Under the pieces are notes generated by a model. The model was not told the DNA's origin and did not search any database. It worked only from the letters and a program-made list of their open reading frames with translations. This document shows, piece by piece, positions 7,404-16,204 of a stretch of DNA of 64,000 bases. Within the stretch, counting starts at the first letter, position 1; every line of letters begins with the position of its first letter. Origin of the DNA: Mesorhizobium sp. B2-4-15 (lineage in GTDB: Bacteria; Pseudomonadota; Alphaproteobacteria; Rhizobiales; Rhizobiaceae); assembly GCF_006658505.1 (NCBI RefSeq), contig NZ_VFUZ01000017.1, positions 62,001 through 126,000 of the forward strand, read 5' to 3'. Both the position numbers and the translations under genes were made by a program.

Positions 7404-10400
7404 AGGGCTTCAATCTCTCCGACTGGGCGCTCAACCACCGCTCGCTGGTCTGGTACTTCATGCTGGTCTTCGTGGTGGCCGGCGTATTTTCCTATCTCAA
7501 TCTCGGCCGCGAAGAGGACCCGGCCTTCACCATCAAGACGATGATCATCCAGGCCAACTGGCCAGGCGCCTCGGTCGACGAGACCGTGCGGCAGGTGACC
7601 GACCGCATCGAGAAGAAGCTCGAGGAGCTCGACAGCCTCGACTACACCAAGTCGGTCACGACAGCCGGCCAGACCGTCGTCTTCGTCAACCTGAAGCCGA
7701 CCACCAGGGCGCGCGACGTCGTGCCGACCTGGCTGCAGGTGCGCAACATGGTCAACGACATCCGGAACCAGTTTCCGCAAGGCGTGCAGGGACCGTTCTT
7801 CAACGACCGCTTCGGCGACGTCTACGGCAACATCTACGCCTTCACGTCGGATGGGCTGACACCGCGCCAGCTGCGCGATTATGTCGAGGATGTCAGAACC
7901 AGGATCCTGACCGTGCCCAATGCCGGGAAAGTCGACCTGATCGGCGCGCAGGACGAGGCGATCTATCTCGAATTCTCGACCCGCCAGATCGCGGCCCTTG
8001 GCCTCAACCAGCAGGCGATCGTGGCGAGCCTGCAGGCACAGAACGCAATCACGCCTTCCGGTGTCATCCAGTCCGGCCCGGAGCGCATCAGCGTGCGCGT
8101 CGGCGGCCAGTTCACCTCGGAGGAGAGCCTGCGCGCCATCAACCTGCGCGTCAACGACCGCTTCTTCCGGCTGAGCGACGTGGCGACCATCACGCGCGGC
8201 TATGTCGATCCGCCGACGGCGCTGTTCCGTTTCAATGGCCAGGACGCGATCGGGCTCGCCATCGGCATGAAGCCCAATGCCAACCTGCTGCAGTTCGGCG
8301 AGGCGCTGCATGAGGAGATGAACAGGGTGCTGGCCGACCTGCCGGTCGGCGTCGGCGTGCATCTGGTCGCCGATCAGCCTGTCATCGTCGAGGAGGCGGT
8401 GTCGGGCTTCACCCGCGCCCTGTTCGAAGCGGTAGCCATCGTGCTCGCGGTGTCGTTCATCAGCCTCGGCATGCGCGCCGGCTTCGTGGTGGCACTGTCG
8501 ATCCCGTTGGTGCTGGCCATCACCTTCACCGTCATGGAATATCTCGGCATATCGCTGCAGCGCATTTCGCTGGGCGCGCTGATCATCGCTCTCGGGCTGC
8601 TGGTCGACGACGCGATGATCGCGGTCGAGATGATGGTGGCGCGGCTCGAGGTCGGCGACACCTTGCGCAGGGCGGCGACCTATGTCTACACCTCGACCGC
8701 CTTTCCGATGCTGACCGGGACGCTGGTGACGGTCGCGGGCTTCATCCCGATCGGCCTCAACAACAGCGCCGCCGGCGAATACACCTTCACCCTTTTCGTC
8801 GTCATCGCCGTGTCGCTGCTGGTGTCATGGATCGTGGCGGTGCTGTTTGCGCCCCTGCTCGGCGTCACTATCCTGCCGGCGACGATGAAGGCCAAGCATC
8901 ACGAGCAGCCCGGCCGCTTCACGTCGCTGTTCCGGCGCATCCTTGTCGGCTCGGTGCGCCGCCACTGGCTGACGATCATCGTGACGGTGCTGTTGTTTGC
9001 GGCCTCGATCGCCGGTTTCGGCCTCGTTCAGCAGCAATTCTTCCCGCCATCCGACCGGGCGGAACTGGTCGTCGACTGGAACCTGCCGCAGAACGCGTCG
9101 ATCGCCGATACGCGCGACCAGATGGAGCGGTTCGAGCAGCGGGCACTGGTCGGCAATCCAGACATCGACCATTTCTCGTCCTATATCGGCCAGGGCGCGG
9201 TGCGCTTCGTGCTGGCCTATGACGTGCAGCCGGCCAACCCCTATTTCGGCCAGACCGTGATCGTCACCAAGAACATCGGGGCGCGCAACCGGGTCAAGGC
9301 GGCACTGGAAAAGCTGCTACGCGAGGAGTTCGTCGGCACCGACGCCTTCGTCAAGCTGCTCGAGCTCGGACCGCCGGTCGGCCGCCCGGTTCAGTACCGC
9401 GTCGGCGGTCCTGATATCCAGACGGTGCGCGAACTGGCGCAGAAATTCGCCGGCATCATCTCGGCCAATCCGAAGCTGGCGGCCCCGACCTTCGACTGGA
9501 ACGAACCGCAGCGTGTGCTGAGGGTCGACGTGCTGCAGGACAAGGCGCGCCAGCTCGGTATCACCTCTTCCGACATCGCCAGCGCGCTGAACAGCACGGT
9601 CGGCGGCGCCACCATCACCCAGGTGCGCGACGCCACCTACCTGATCAATGTCGTGGCGCGCTCACGCGAGGCCGAACGGGGCTCGATCGAGACTTTGCAG
9701 AACATGCAGCTGCCGACCAGCACCGGCGAGGCGATCCCGCTCGCGGCGGTCGCCAACTTCCGCTATGACCTCGAGCAGCCGACGGTGTGGCGGCGCGACC
9801 GCATCCCGACCATCACGGTGCGCGCCGGGCTGGTCGGCGATGCGCTGCCGGCAACCGTGGTCAACGAACTGAAGCCCTCGGTCAACGCCTTCATCGCCAA
9901 GCTGCCGCCGGGTTATTCGGTCGAAACGGCGGGCTCGGTCGAGGAGAGCGCCAAAAGCCAGGGACCGATCGCGGCGGTTGTGCCGTTGATGCTGTTCGTG
10001 ATGGCGACGATCCTGATGGTGCAGCTGCAGAGCTTCCAGCGCCTGTTCCTGGTGGTGGCGGTGGCGCCGCTCGGGCTGATCGGCGTGGTGGCGGCCCTGG
10101 TGCCGAGCGGCGCGCCGCTCGGCTTCGTCGCCATCCTCGGCGTGCTGGCGCTGATCGGCATCCTGATCCGCAACTCGGTCATCCTGATCGTGCAGATCGA
10201 GGACCTCGTCGCCGAAGGCAAGGATCGCTGGGTGGCCGTCATCGAGGCGACCGAGCATCGTATGCGGCCGATCGCGCTGACGGCGGCGGCGGCCAGCCTG
10301 GCACTGATCCCGATCGCGCGCGAAGTGTTCTGGGGGCCGATGGCCTACGCCATGATGGGCGGCATCATCGCAGGTACCGCGATCACGCTGCTGTTCCTGC

Positions 10401-10501
10401 CAGCGCTGTATGTGACGTGGTTCCGGATCAAGGAGCCGAAGCGGGAACAGGAGGGCGAGACTGGACACCGAGAAGCGGTATCGGAAGGCGGGGCAGCCTG
10501 A
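7400..10501 (+). CDS. RND family multidrug/solvent efflux pump, inner-membrane permease
   Basis: 1033 aa, standard RND length. The N-terminus has the first membrane helix followed by a long periplasmic loop (PGASVDETVRQVTDRIE), then a block of helices including GLLVDDAMIAVEM, whose paired Asp residues carry protons in this family. A second periplasmic loop and a second helix block repeat the design. It is a proton-driven exporter working as a trimer with the two adaptors encoded just upstream. No outer-membrane TolC-like gene is in this operon, so a channel from elsewhere is expected. Substrate cannot be read from sequence. Confidence 0.93.
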   Translation: MKGFNLSDWALNHRSLVWYFMLVFVVAGVFSYLNLGREEDPAFTIKTMIIQANWPGASVDETVRQVTDRIEKKLEELDSLDYTKSVTTAGQTVVFVNLKPTTRARDVVPTWLQVRNMVNDIRNQFPQGVQGPFFNDRFGDVYGNIYAFTSDGLTPRQLRDYVEDVRTRILTVPNAGKVDLIGAQDEAIYLEFSTRQIAALGLNQQAIVASLQAQNAITPSGVIQSGPERISVRVGGQFTSEESLRAINLRVNDRFFRLSDVATITRGYVDPPTALFRFNGQDAIGLAIGMKPNANLLQFGEALHEEMNRVLADLPVGVGVHLVADQPVIVEEAVSGFTRALFEAVAIVLAVSFISLGMRAGFVVALSIPLVLAITFTVMEYLGISLQRISLGALIIALGLLVDDAMIAVEMMVARLEVGDTLRRAATYVYTSTAFPMLTGTLVTVAGFIPIGLNNSAAGEYTFTLFVVIAVSLLVSWIVAVLFAPLLGVTILPATMKAKHHEQPGRFTSLFRRILVGSVRRHWLTIIVTVLLFAASIAGFGLVQQQFFPPSDRAELVVDWNLPQNASIADTRDQMERFEQRALVGNPDIDHFSSYIGQGAVRFVLAYDVQPANPYFGQTVIVTKNIGARNRVKAALEKLLREEFVGTDAFVKLLELGPPVGRPVQYRVGGPDIQTVRELAQKFAGIISANPKLAAPTFDWNEPQRVLRVDVLQDKARQLGITSSDIASALNSTVGGATITQVRDATYLINVVARSREAERGSIETLQNMQLPTSTGEAIPLAAVANFRYDLEQPTVWRRDRIPTITVRAGLVGDALPATVVNELKPSVNAFIAKLPPGYSVETAGSVEESAKSQGPIAAVVPLMLFVMATILMVQLQSFQRLFLVVAVAPLGLIGVVAALVPSGAPLGFVAILGVLALIGILIRNSVILIVQIEDLVAEGKDRWVAVIEATEHRMRPIALTAAAASLALIPIAREVFWGPMAYAMMGGIIAGTAITLLFLPALYVTWFRIKEPKREQEGETGHREAVSEGGAA

Positions 10502-10515
10502 GCCTATTGCGCGAT

Positions 10516-10538
10516 CCTTCAACGCAAAATGTTGAAGG
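10516..10538 (+). terminator. Hairpin after the RND operon
   Basis: Perfect 8-bp stem CCTTCAAC/GTTGAAGG with a 7-nt loop, 14 nt after the pump stop. There is no T tract after it, so termination strength is uncertain. Confidence 0.35.
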
Positions 10539-10550
10539 CTGGCGGGACAG

Positions 10551-10703
10551 CACCCCCCTCTGTCCTACCGGACATCTCCCCCGCAAGGGAGGAGATTGAG
10601 CGCCCCGCCGCTTTCGCCAATCGCCGTTGCAGGAGAGAGCGCAACGCCGAAGCTGCTGATCTCCCCCCTTGCGGGGGAGATGTCCGGCAGGACAGAGGGG
10701 GTG
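10551..10703. repeat. Long intergenic inverted repeat between convergent genes
   Basis: Two arms of about 48 bp (10551-10598 and 10656-10703) are near-perfect reverse complements, each built on CTGTCCTNCCGGACATC plus a CCCCCGCAAGGG core. Each arm also contains a smaller hairpin. The layout resembles the short mosaic palindromes scattered between genes in Rhizobiales chromosomes. It fills most of the 230-bp gap between the RND pump and the ABC importer, which converge on it, and could stop transcription from both sides. Confidence 0.7.
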
Positions 10704-10731
10704 GGCGGGAACTCGGCGTCAGCGATAAACG

Positions 10732-11478
10732 TCAGGCCCGCACAAACCCCTCGCTCGCCCTGAGCAATTTCCGCGTATAGTCCGCATTCACGCGGTGGCC
10801 GATCAACTGGCTGGCGGTCAGCGTCTCCACCGCTTCGCCGTTCTGCATCACCATCAGCCGCTCGCACATATGTGTGATGATGGCGAGGTCGTGGCTGACC
10901 ATCAGGAAGGTGAGCTTGCGCCGCCGTCGTACCTCTTCGAGCAGGTTCAGCACTTCGGCCTGTACCGAGGCGTCGAGCGCCGAGGTCGGCTCGTCGAGCA
11001 GGAGGATCGAGGGTTCAAGGATCAGCGCGCGGGCAATGGCGACACGTTGGCGTTGGCCGCCCGAGAGCTGGTGCGCGTAGCGGAAGCGAAAACCGTTGCC
11101 GAGGCCGACCTCGTCCAGCGCGCGTTCGATGCGCTTTTCGCCGTCGGCGAAGCCGTGGATGGCAAGCGGCTCCTGCAACAGGCGATCGACGGTCTGGCGC
11201 GGATGCAACGAGCCGTACGGATCCTGGAAGACCATCTGCACCTCGCGGTAGAAAGCCTTGGCGCGGCGCGCGCCGAGCTTCTTGCCGTTGACGGCGATGC
11301 TGCCGGAGGAGACCGGTGCGAGCCCGGCAATCGCTCTTAGCAATGTCGATTTGCCGGAGCCGCTTTCGCCGACAAGCCCATAGGACTCTCCTTCCCTGAC
11401 CTCGAGGCTGACGCCCTTCAGCGCGCGAAAGCGGTCGAAGACCACCTCCAGCCTGTCGACGGCAATCGCTGACGTCAT
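10732..11478 (-). CDS. Peptide ABC importer, ATP-binding protein (DppF/OppF type)
   Basis: 248 aa from the ATG at 11478, which overlaps the upstream ATPase stop (ATGA); a longer open frame to 11547 is not needed. Walker [15 protein letters not shown] (about 35-48), ABC signature [15 protein letters not shown], Walker [13 protein letters not shown] and switch His in LMVSHDLA are all intact. It lacks the extra C-terminal oligopeptide-transporter extension, as some DppF proteins do. It is the last gene of a five-gene minus-strand operon (substrate-binding protein, two permeases, two ATPases) that imports di- or oligopeptides or nickel-like ligands. Confidence 0.9.
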   Translation of the reverse strand: MTSAIAVDRLEVVFDRFRALKGVSLEVREGESYGLVGESGSGKSTLLRAIAGLAPVSSGSIAVNGKKLGARRAKAFYREVQMVFQDPYGSLHPRQTVDRLLQEPLAIHGFADGEKRIERALDEVGLGNGFRFRYAHQLSGGQRQRVAIARALILEPSILLLDEPTSALDASVQAEVLNLLEEVRRRRKLTFLMVSHDLAIITHMCERLMVMQNGEAVETLTASQLIGHRVNADYTRKLLRASEGFVRA

Positions 11479-12308
11479 GCCGCCCACTCCGGCTTGCGGT
11501 CGAGCACCGGCAAGGGATGGCGCTCGAAGCCGATCCGGGGCATGCAATTGAGCAGGCCGCGCGTATAGGGATGCTGGGCCTCACGCAGCTCCGAGGCCTT
11601 CAACTGCTCGACCACCTTGCCGGCATACATCACCACGACGCGGTCGCAGAAGGACGAGACCAGGCGCAGATCGTGCGAGATGAAGATCAGCCCCATGCCG
11701 CGCTCGCTGACCAGCTTATCGAGGATATTGAGCACGTCGAGTTGCACGGTGACGTCGAGCGCCGAAGTCGGCTCGTCGGCGATCATCAGCTCGGGTCCGG
11801 CGATCAGCATCATCGCGATCATGGCGCGCTGGCCCATGCCGCCGGAGACTTCGTGCGGATGCAGGTCGAAAACGCGTTTGGGGTCACGGATCTGTACGGC
11901 CTCCAGCATGGCCAGCGCCCGCTCGCGCGCCTCGGCCTTGGAGACCTTCTCGTGCGTGCGCAGCGTCTCGACGATCTGGCGGCCGATGCTCATCACCGGA
12001 TCGAGCGAATATTTCGGATCCTGCAGGATCATAGCGATGCGGTTGCCCCGCAGCGCCCGGCGTTCGCGTGGCGAGATGCCGAGCAGGTCGATGCCGTCGA
12101 AGGCCAATTTGCCGGCCGATATCCGGGCCTGCGGCGGCGTCAGGCCCATGATGGCGCGGCCCGTCTGCGACTTGCCCGAGCCGGACTCGCCGACGATGCC
12201 AAGACGTTCGCGGCCAAGCGAGAAGGAGACGCCACGCACCGCCTCGATCAGACCGGTGCGGGTCGGGAAGGTGACGCGCAGCTCCTCGACGTCGAGAAGG
12301 ACGCTCAT
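11475..12308 (-). CDS. Peptide ABC importer, ATP-binding protein (DppD/OppD type)
   Basis: 277 aa, ATG at 12308 overlapping the upstream permease stop. Walker [15 protein letters not shown], a signature region with VSGGMGQRAMIAMML, Walker [13 protein letters not shown] and the switch His in ISHDLRLVS are visible. Note the signature GGMGQR in place of the usual GGMRQR. The C-terminal HPYTRGLLNCMPRI segment is the standard oligopeptide/dipeptide ATPase tail. It pairs with the next ATPase to drive the two permeases. Confidence 0.9.
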   Translation of the reverse strand: MSVLLDVEELRVTFPTRTGLIEAVRGVSFSLGRERLGIVGESGSGKSQTGRAIMGLTPPQARISAGKLAFDGIDLLGISPRERRALRGNRIAMILQDPKYSLDPVMSIGRQIVETLRTHEKVSKAEARERALAMLEAVQIRDPKRVFDLHPHEVSGGMGQRAMIAMMLIAGPELMIADEPTSALDVTVQLDVLNILDKLVSERGMGLIFISHDLRLVSSFCDRVVVMYAGKVVEQLKASELREAQHPYTRGLLNCMPRIGFERHPLPVLDRKPEWAA

Positions 12309-13225
12309 TGGTCACCGCTGCGGGGATCGAGTGCGTCGCGCAGGCCGTCGCCGAGCAGGTTGAAGCCGAGGCTGACGATGAGGATGGCGAAGCCCGGCGC
12401 GCCGGCCACCCACCATTGGTCGAGCACGAAGCGGCGGCCCGAGGCGATCATCGTGCCCCATTCGGGCAGCGGCGGTTGCGCGCCCAGACCAAGAAAACCG
12501 AGGCCGGCGGCGGTGAGGATGATGCCGGCCATGTCGAGCGTCACGCGAATGATCAGCGAGGAGATGCAAAGAGGCATGATGTGGCGCAGCACGATGCGGG
12601 CGGGCGACGCGCCCATCAGCTGCACTGCCTTGATGTAGTCGGAGTTGCGCACGGTCAGCGTTTCGGCACGCGCGATGCGCGCATAAGGCGGCCAGGACGT
12701 GATGGCGATGGCAAGCACCGCATTCTCGATGCCCGGACCGAGCGCGGCGACAAAAGCCAGCGCCAGGATCAGCTTGGGAAAAGCGAGGAAGATATCGGTG
12801 ATGCGCATCAGGATGGCATCGGTCCAGCCGCCGGCATAGCCGGCGACGGTGCCGACCAGAAGGCCGATCGGGGCTGCGATGATGGCAACCAGGATGACCA
12901 CGTAAAGCGTCCAGCGCGAGCCGTAGAGGATGCGCGAATAGATGTCGCGGCCAAGATCGTCGGTGCCGAACCAGTGCGCGGCGCTTGGCGCCAGCAGCCG
13001 CGCATTCTTCAAATCGCCGACGGTCGGCGAATAGGGCGCCAGCACGCCGGCAAGAGCGGCAATGACCAGCAGGGCGATAATGATCAGCAGGCCGACAAAG
13101 GCCAGCCGATTGGCGGAAAAGCGCCGCCATGCGACATAGGCGCGGCCGAGCCTCGCCTGCGTGCGGGACGCCGGCCGCTCGCTGAGCAGCCAGTCGCGAC
13201 GGCTCTGGATCGCCTCGGCGCTCAT
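12305..13225 (-). CDS. Peptide ABC importer permease (DppC/OppC type)
   Basis: 306 aa from the ATG at 13225, overlapping the stop of the other permease (ATGA); the frame is open far upstream only as an out-of-frame shadow of that gene. It has an N-terminal cytoplasmic stretch, a first helix (LAFVGLLIIIALLVIAAL), HWFGTDDLGRDIYSRILYG typical of DppC, and five further helices with the EAA-type loop (ARAETLTVRNSDYIKAVQLMG region) that docks the ATPases. Inner membrane; forms the channel with the DppB-type partner. Confidence 0.9.
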   Translation of the reverse strand: MSAEAIQSRRDWLLSERPASRTQARLGRAYVAWRRFSANRLAFVGLLIIIALLVIAALAGVLAPYSPTVGDLKNARLLAPSAAHWFGTDDLGRDIYSRILYGSRWTLYVVILVAIIAAPIGLLVGTVAGYAGGWTDAILMRITDIFLAFPKLILALAFVAALGPGIENAVLAIAITSWPPYARIARAETLTVRNSDYIKAVQLMGASPARIVLRHIMPLCISSLIIRVTLDMAGIILTAAGLGFLGLGAQPPLPEWGTMIASGRRFVLDQWWVAGAPGFAILIVSLGFNLLGDGLRDALDPRSGDQ

Positions 13226-14289
13226 GCGGATTTCGTCCTCGGATCGAGCAAACGATAGAGCAGGTCTGACAAAAGATTGATGCCGATGAACACCGAGCCG
13301 ATGACGATGGTGCCGCCGAGCACGGCGTTCATATCGGCATTCTGCAGCGAGTTGGTGATGTAAAGGCCGATGCCCGGCCAGGAAAAGACAGTCTCGGTCA
13401 GCACCGAGCCTTCTAGCAGGCCGGCATAGGAGAGCGCGATCACGGTGACCATCGGCACGGCGGCATTGCGCAGCGCGTGGGCCCAGATGATGCGGCGTTC
13501 CGACAGGCCCTTGGCGCGCGCGGCGACGACATATTCCTGAGCAAGTTCGTTGAGCATGAACGAGCGCGTCATGCGGCTGATATAGGCGAGCGAGAAATAG
13601 CCGAGCAGCGAGGCCGGCAGGATGATGTGGCGGAAGGCGTCCCAAAAGACATCCCACTGACCCTGCATCGCAGAGTCGAGCAGGTAGAAACCGGTGATCG
13701 GCGTGAACGTGTATTCGTAGACGACATCGAGCCGCGCGGGAAAAGCCACCCATTGCAGCTTGGCATAGAACAGCACGAGCCCAAGCAGGCCGAGCCAGAA
13801 GATCGGCACGGAATAGCCGATCAGGCCAATCACGCGCACGATCTGGTCGATGAGGCTGCCGCGCCTGACGGCCGCCAGCACGCCGAGCGGCACGCCAAAC
13901 AGCGCGCCGATCAGTGTTCCGAGCGTGGCCAGTTCCGTCGTTGCCGGAAGAGCGCGGCGGATGTCGGTCATGACAGGGTTGGTGGTCAGCACCGAGGTGC
14001 CGAAATCCCCGTTCAGCGCACTCCTGACATAGATGTAGAACTGCTCGATCAACGGCAGGTCTAGGCCCATCTCGCGGCGCGTGCGCTCGACGACATTTGC
14101 CGGCGCCCGGTCGCCGAGCACCGCCAGCACCGGGTCGATCGGGATGATGCGGCCGATGAAGAAGGTGACCGCGAGAAGACCAAGATAGGTCGTCACCGCG
14201 ATGACCAGGAACCGGCCGATCGAGGAGAGAATGGCAAAGGCACGGGCGCTGCCGCGCCCCGCCTTCTCCTGGCTTTCAACCGTGCTCAT
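13222..14289 (-). CDS. Peptide ABC importer permease (DppB/OppB type)
   Basis: 355 aa. N-terminal helix (FLVIAVTTYLGLLAVTFFIG), the DppB-type PIDPVLAVLGDRAP region, and a C-terminal block with the ATPase-docking loop ([20 protein letters not shown]) and GSVLTETVFSWPGIGLY. Six helices are expected. It starts 18 nt after the substrate-binding protein and overlaps the DppC-type gene by 4 nt, so the operon is tightly coupled. Confidence 0.9.
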   Translation of the reverse strand: MSTVESQEKAGRGSARAFAILSSIGRFLVIAVTTYLGLLAVTFFIGRIIPIDPVLAVLGDRAPANVVERTRREMGLDLPLIEQFYIYVRSALNGDFGTSVLTTNPVMTDIRRALPATTELATLGTLIGALFGVPLGVLAAVRRGSLIDQIVRVIGLIGYSVPIFWLGLLGLVLFYAKLQWVAFPARLDVVYEYTFTPITGFYLLDSAMQGQWDVFWDAFRHIILPASLLGYFSLAYISRMTRSFMLNELAQEYVVAARAKGLSERRIIWAHALRNAAVPMVTVIALSYAGLLEGSVLTETVFSWPGIGLYITNSLQNADMNAVLGGTIVIGSVFIGINLLSDLLYRLLDPRTKSA

Positions 14290-14307
14290 GCGGCGTGTCC
14301 GCGGGCG

Positions 14308-15951
14308 CTATTCCTTGGAAACCGGCCCGACGAAGTTGGTGTCGAAGCTCGGGCCGAGCGCGAAGCCCTTGAGGTTCTTGCGCAAGCCAGCCACTTCCAG
14401 TTGCTGGTGGATGAGGACGAAGGGGCTGGTGTCGAGTACCTTCTTCTCGAGGTCCTGGTACAGCGCGGCGCGCTTGGCCGAGTCCTTCTCCAGCAGAGCC
14501 GCTTCGGTCTGCTTGGTCAGGTCCGGAATGTCCCAGGCGTTGCGCCAGGCCAGTGTGTGCGACTTGCCGGCATCCGAATTGTCCGGGTTCGAGGCGAAGG
14601 TCTGGGCGTTGGAATTCGGATCGAAATAGTCCTGTCCCCACTGGCCAATATAGATGTCGTGGTTGCGGGCGCGATACTTGGTCAGCGTCTGCTTGCCGTC
14701 ACCGGGAATGATCTCCAGCTTGATGCCGGCTTGTCCGAGCGTCTGCTGGATCGATTCCGCCATGCCTGTCGTCGGCTGGCCGGTACGCACATCCATGGTC
14801 ACGCTGAAGCCGTCTGGCAGACCGGCCTTGGCCAGCAGTTCCTTGGCCTTGGCGACGTCGAGCTTGAAGGGGTTTTCGTCGAGAGCGCCGAGATCGCCCT
14901 TGGGCAGGAAGGTCTGGTGGATCTCGCCGATGCCCTTGAGGATGGTCGAGCTCAACGCGTCATAGTCGACCAGATATTTGAAGGCCTGGCGAACCTCGGG
15001 CTTGGCCAGGTTCGGGTTCTTCTGGTTGAGGCTGATGTAATAGACCGTGCCCTTCGGCGCGCTGTTGGTGGTGAGATCGGCGTTCTTGGCGATGGCGTCG
15101 AGGTCGTTCGGTTCGAGATTGCGGGCAACGTCGATGTCGCCGGCCTCGAGCGCCAGGCGCTGCGCCGAGCTTTCCTTCATGTTGCGATAGATGACGCGGG
15201 CGAGCTTGGCCTTTTCGCCGTGATAATTGTCGTTGCGCTCCATGACGACGGCTTCGTTGGCGCGCCATTCACGCAGCTTGTAGGCGCCGGAGCCGGCATA
15301 GCCGGTCTTCAGCCAGGCGTTGCCGAAGTCATTGTCCCATTTGTAGTCGGCGGTGGGCGCGGCCTTGACGACGTGCTCCTTGACCAGCTTGCTATCGACG
15401 ACCGATGCGACGGTCGCCGACAGGCAGTTCAAGACGAAGCTCGGCGCATAGGCCTTGTCGACGGTAAACTGGAAGGTGGTGTCGTCGACGGCCTTAGCCT
15501 TGTCGGCGACGTTGTCGCCGCTGATGCCGAACTGTTCGATGATGAAGGCCGGGCTCTTGTCCAGCTTGACAACGCGCTCGAACGAGTAGGCGACGTCGGC
15601 AGCCGTGATCGGATTGCCCGAGGCGAATTTCAGGCCGGGCTTGAGCTTGAAGGTGTAGGTCAGGCCGTCGTCGGAGACGGCCCAGCCTTCGGCGAGGTCG
15701 GGCTTGACCTTGGAGGTGTCGCTGAGGTCGAGGCGGACCAGCAGATCATAGGTGTTGCCGGTGACCTCGGCGGTCGACAACTCGAACGCCTCGCCCGGAT
15801 CCATGGTGATGATGTCGTCGATCGCGAAGCCTTCGACCAGTGTGTCGGCGGGCGTGACCGCGCCAGCCGGGGCACCAGCCAGAAGCAGCGCCGACATAGC
15901 CGCGCCCGCAAGCAGGATGCGGGATCGTAGAGCAAACTTTTCCATCATCAT
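14308..15951 (-). CDS. Peptide ABC importer substrate-binding protein
   Basis: 547 aa from the ATG at 15951 (AGGGA 9 nt upstream; two more ATGs follow directly). A Sec signal peptide ends near AGAPAGAV. The family 5 pattern is clear: LVEGFAIDDIITMDPGEAFE, the YTFKLKPGLKFASGNPITAADVAYS signature and WGQDYFDPNS near the C-terminus. It is periplasmic and delivers ligand to the permeases encoded next. First gene of the operon. Ligand unknown; peptides are the family norm, but opines, nickel and sugars are also carried by this family. Confidence 0.9.
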   Translation of the reverse strand: MMMEKFALRSRILLAGAAMSALLLAGAPAGAVTPADTLVEGFAIDDIITMDPGEAFELSTAEVTGNTYDLLVRLDLSDTSKVKPDLAEGWAVSDDGLTYTFKLKPGLKFASGNPITAADVAYSFERVVKLDKSPAFIIEQFGISGDNVADKAKAVDDTTFQFTVDKAYAPSFVLNCLSATVASVVDSKLVKEHVVKAAPTADYKWDNDFGNAWLKTGYAGSGAYKLREWRANEAVVMERNDNYHGEKAKLARVIYRNMKESSAQRLALEAGDIDVARNLEPNDLDAIAKNADLTTNSAPKGTVYYISLNQKNPNLAKPEVRQAFKYLVDYDALSSTILKGIGEIHQTFLPKGDLGALDENPFKLDVAKAKELLAKAGLPDGFSVTMDVRTGQPTTGMAESIQQTLGQAGIKLEIIPGDGKQTLTKYRARNHDIYIGQWGQDYFDPNSNAQTFASNPDNSDAGKSHTLAWRNAWDIPDLTKQTEAALLEKDSAKRAALYQDLEKKVLDTSPFVLIHQQLEVAGLRKNLKGFALGPSFDTNFVGPVSKE

Positions 15952-16051
15952 GGCAATTGTTCCCTGTTTTGTTGACCTGAGTTCCCGGCTCAGGATTGCG
16001 GTGTTCTTTTCGGGGCCGGCAAGGCCCTTCGACGACTTACCGTCGTGGTTT

Positions 16052-16067
16052 TTGTCCAATTGGTCAA
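16052..16067. promoter_or_regulatory. Candidate operator upstream of the peptide ABC operon
   Basis: Near-perfect 16-bp palindrome TTGTCCAATTGGTCAA (one mismatched pair) about 100 nt before the substrate-binding protein start. The form is like GntR- or LacI-type operators. The rest of the 253-bp gap (15952-16204) shows nothing else clear. No regulator gene is adjacent. Confidence 0.4.
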
Positions 16068-16204
16068 CAGCATATCCGGCGCTTCGGGGCGGGCAACGAG
16101 GATTTTACGCGACGACTCATTCAACCGGAATGGCGGGCGGCACCGACACACACGCAGGCCAATCGGGGCTGGCAAACGGGACAAATCCCCTTACTTTTTT
16201 GGGT

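Noticed and set aside
14401-15930. Long plus-strand open frame opposite the peptide-binding protein gene
   Set aside because: It mirrors the codon pattern of the well-supported minus-strand gene, has no known domain and no proper start context. High GC makes such antisense frames common.
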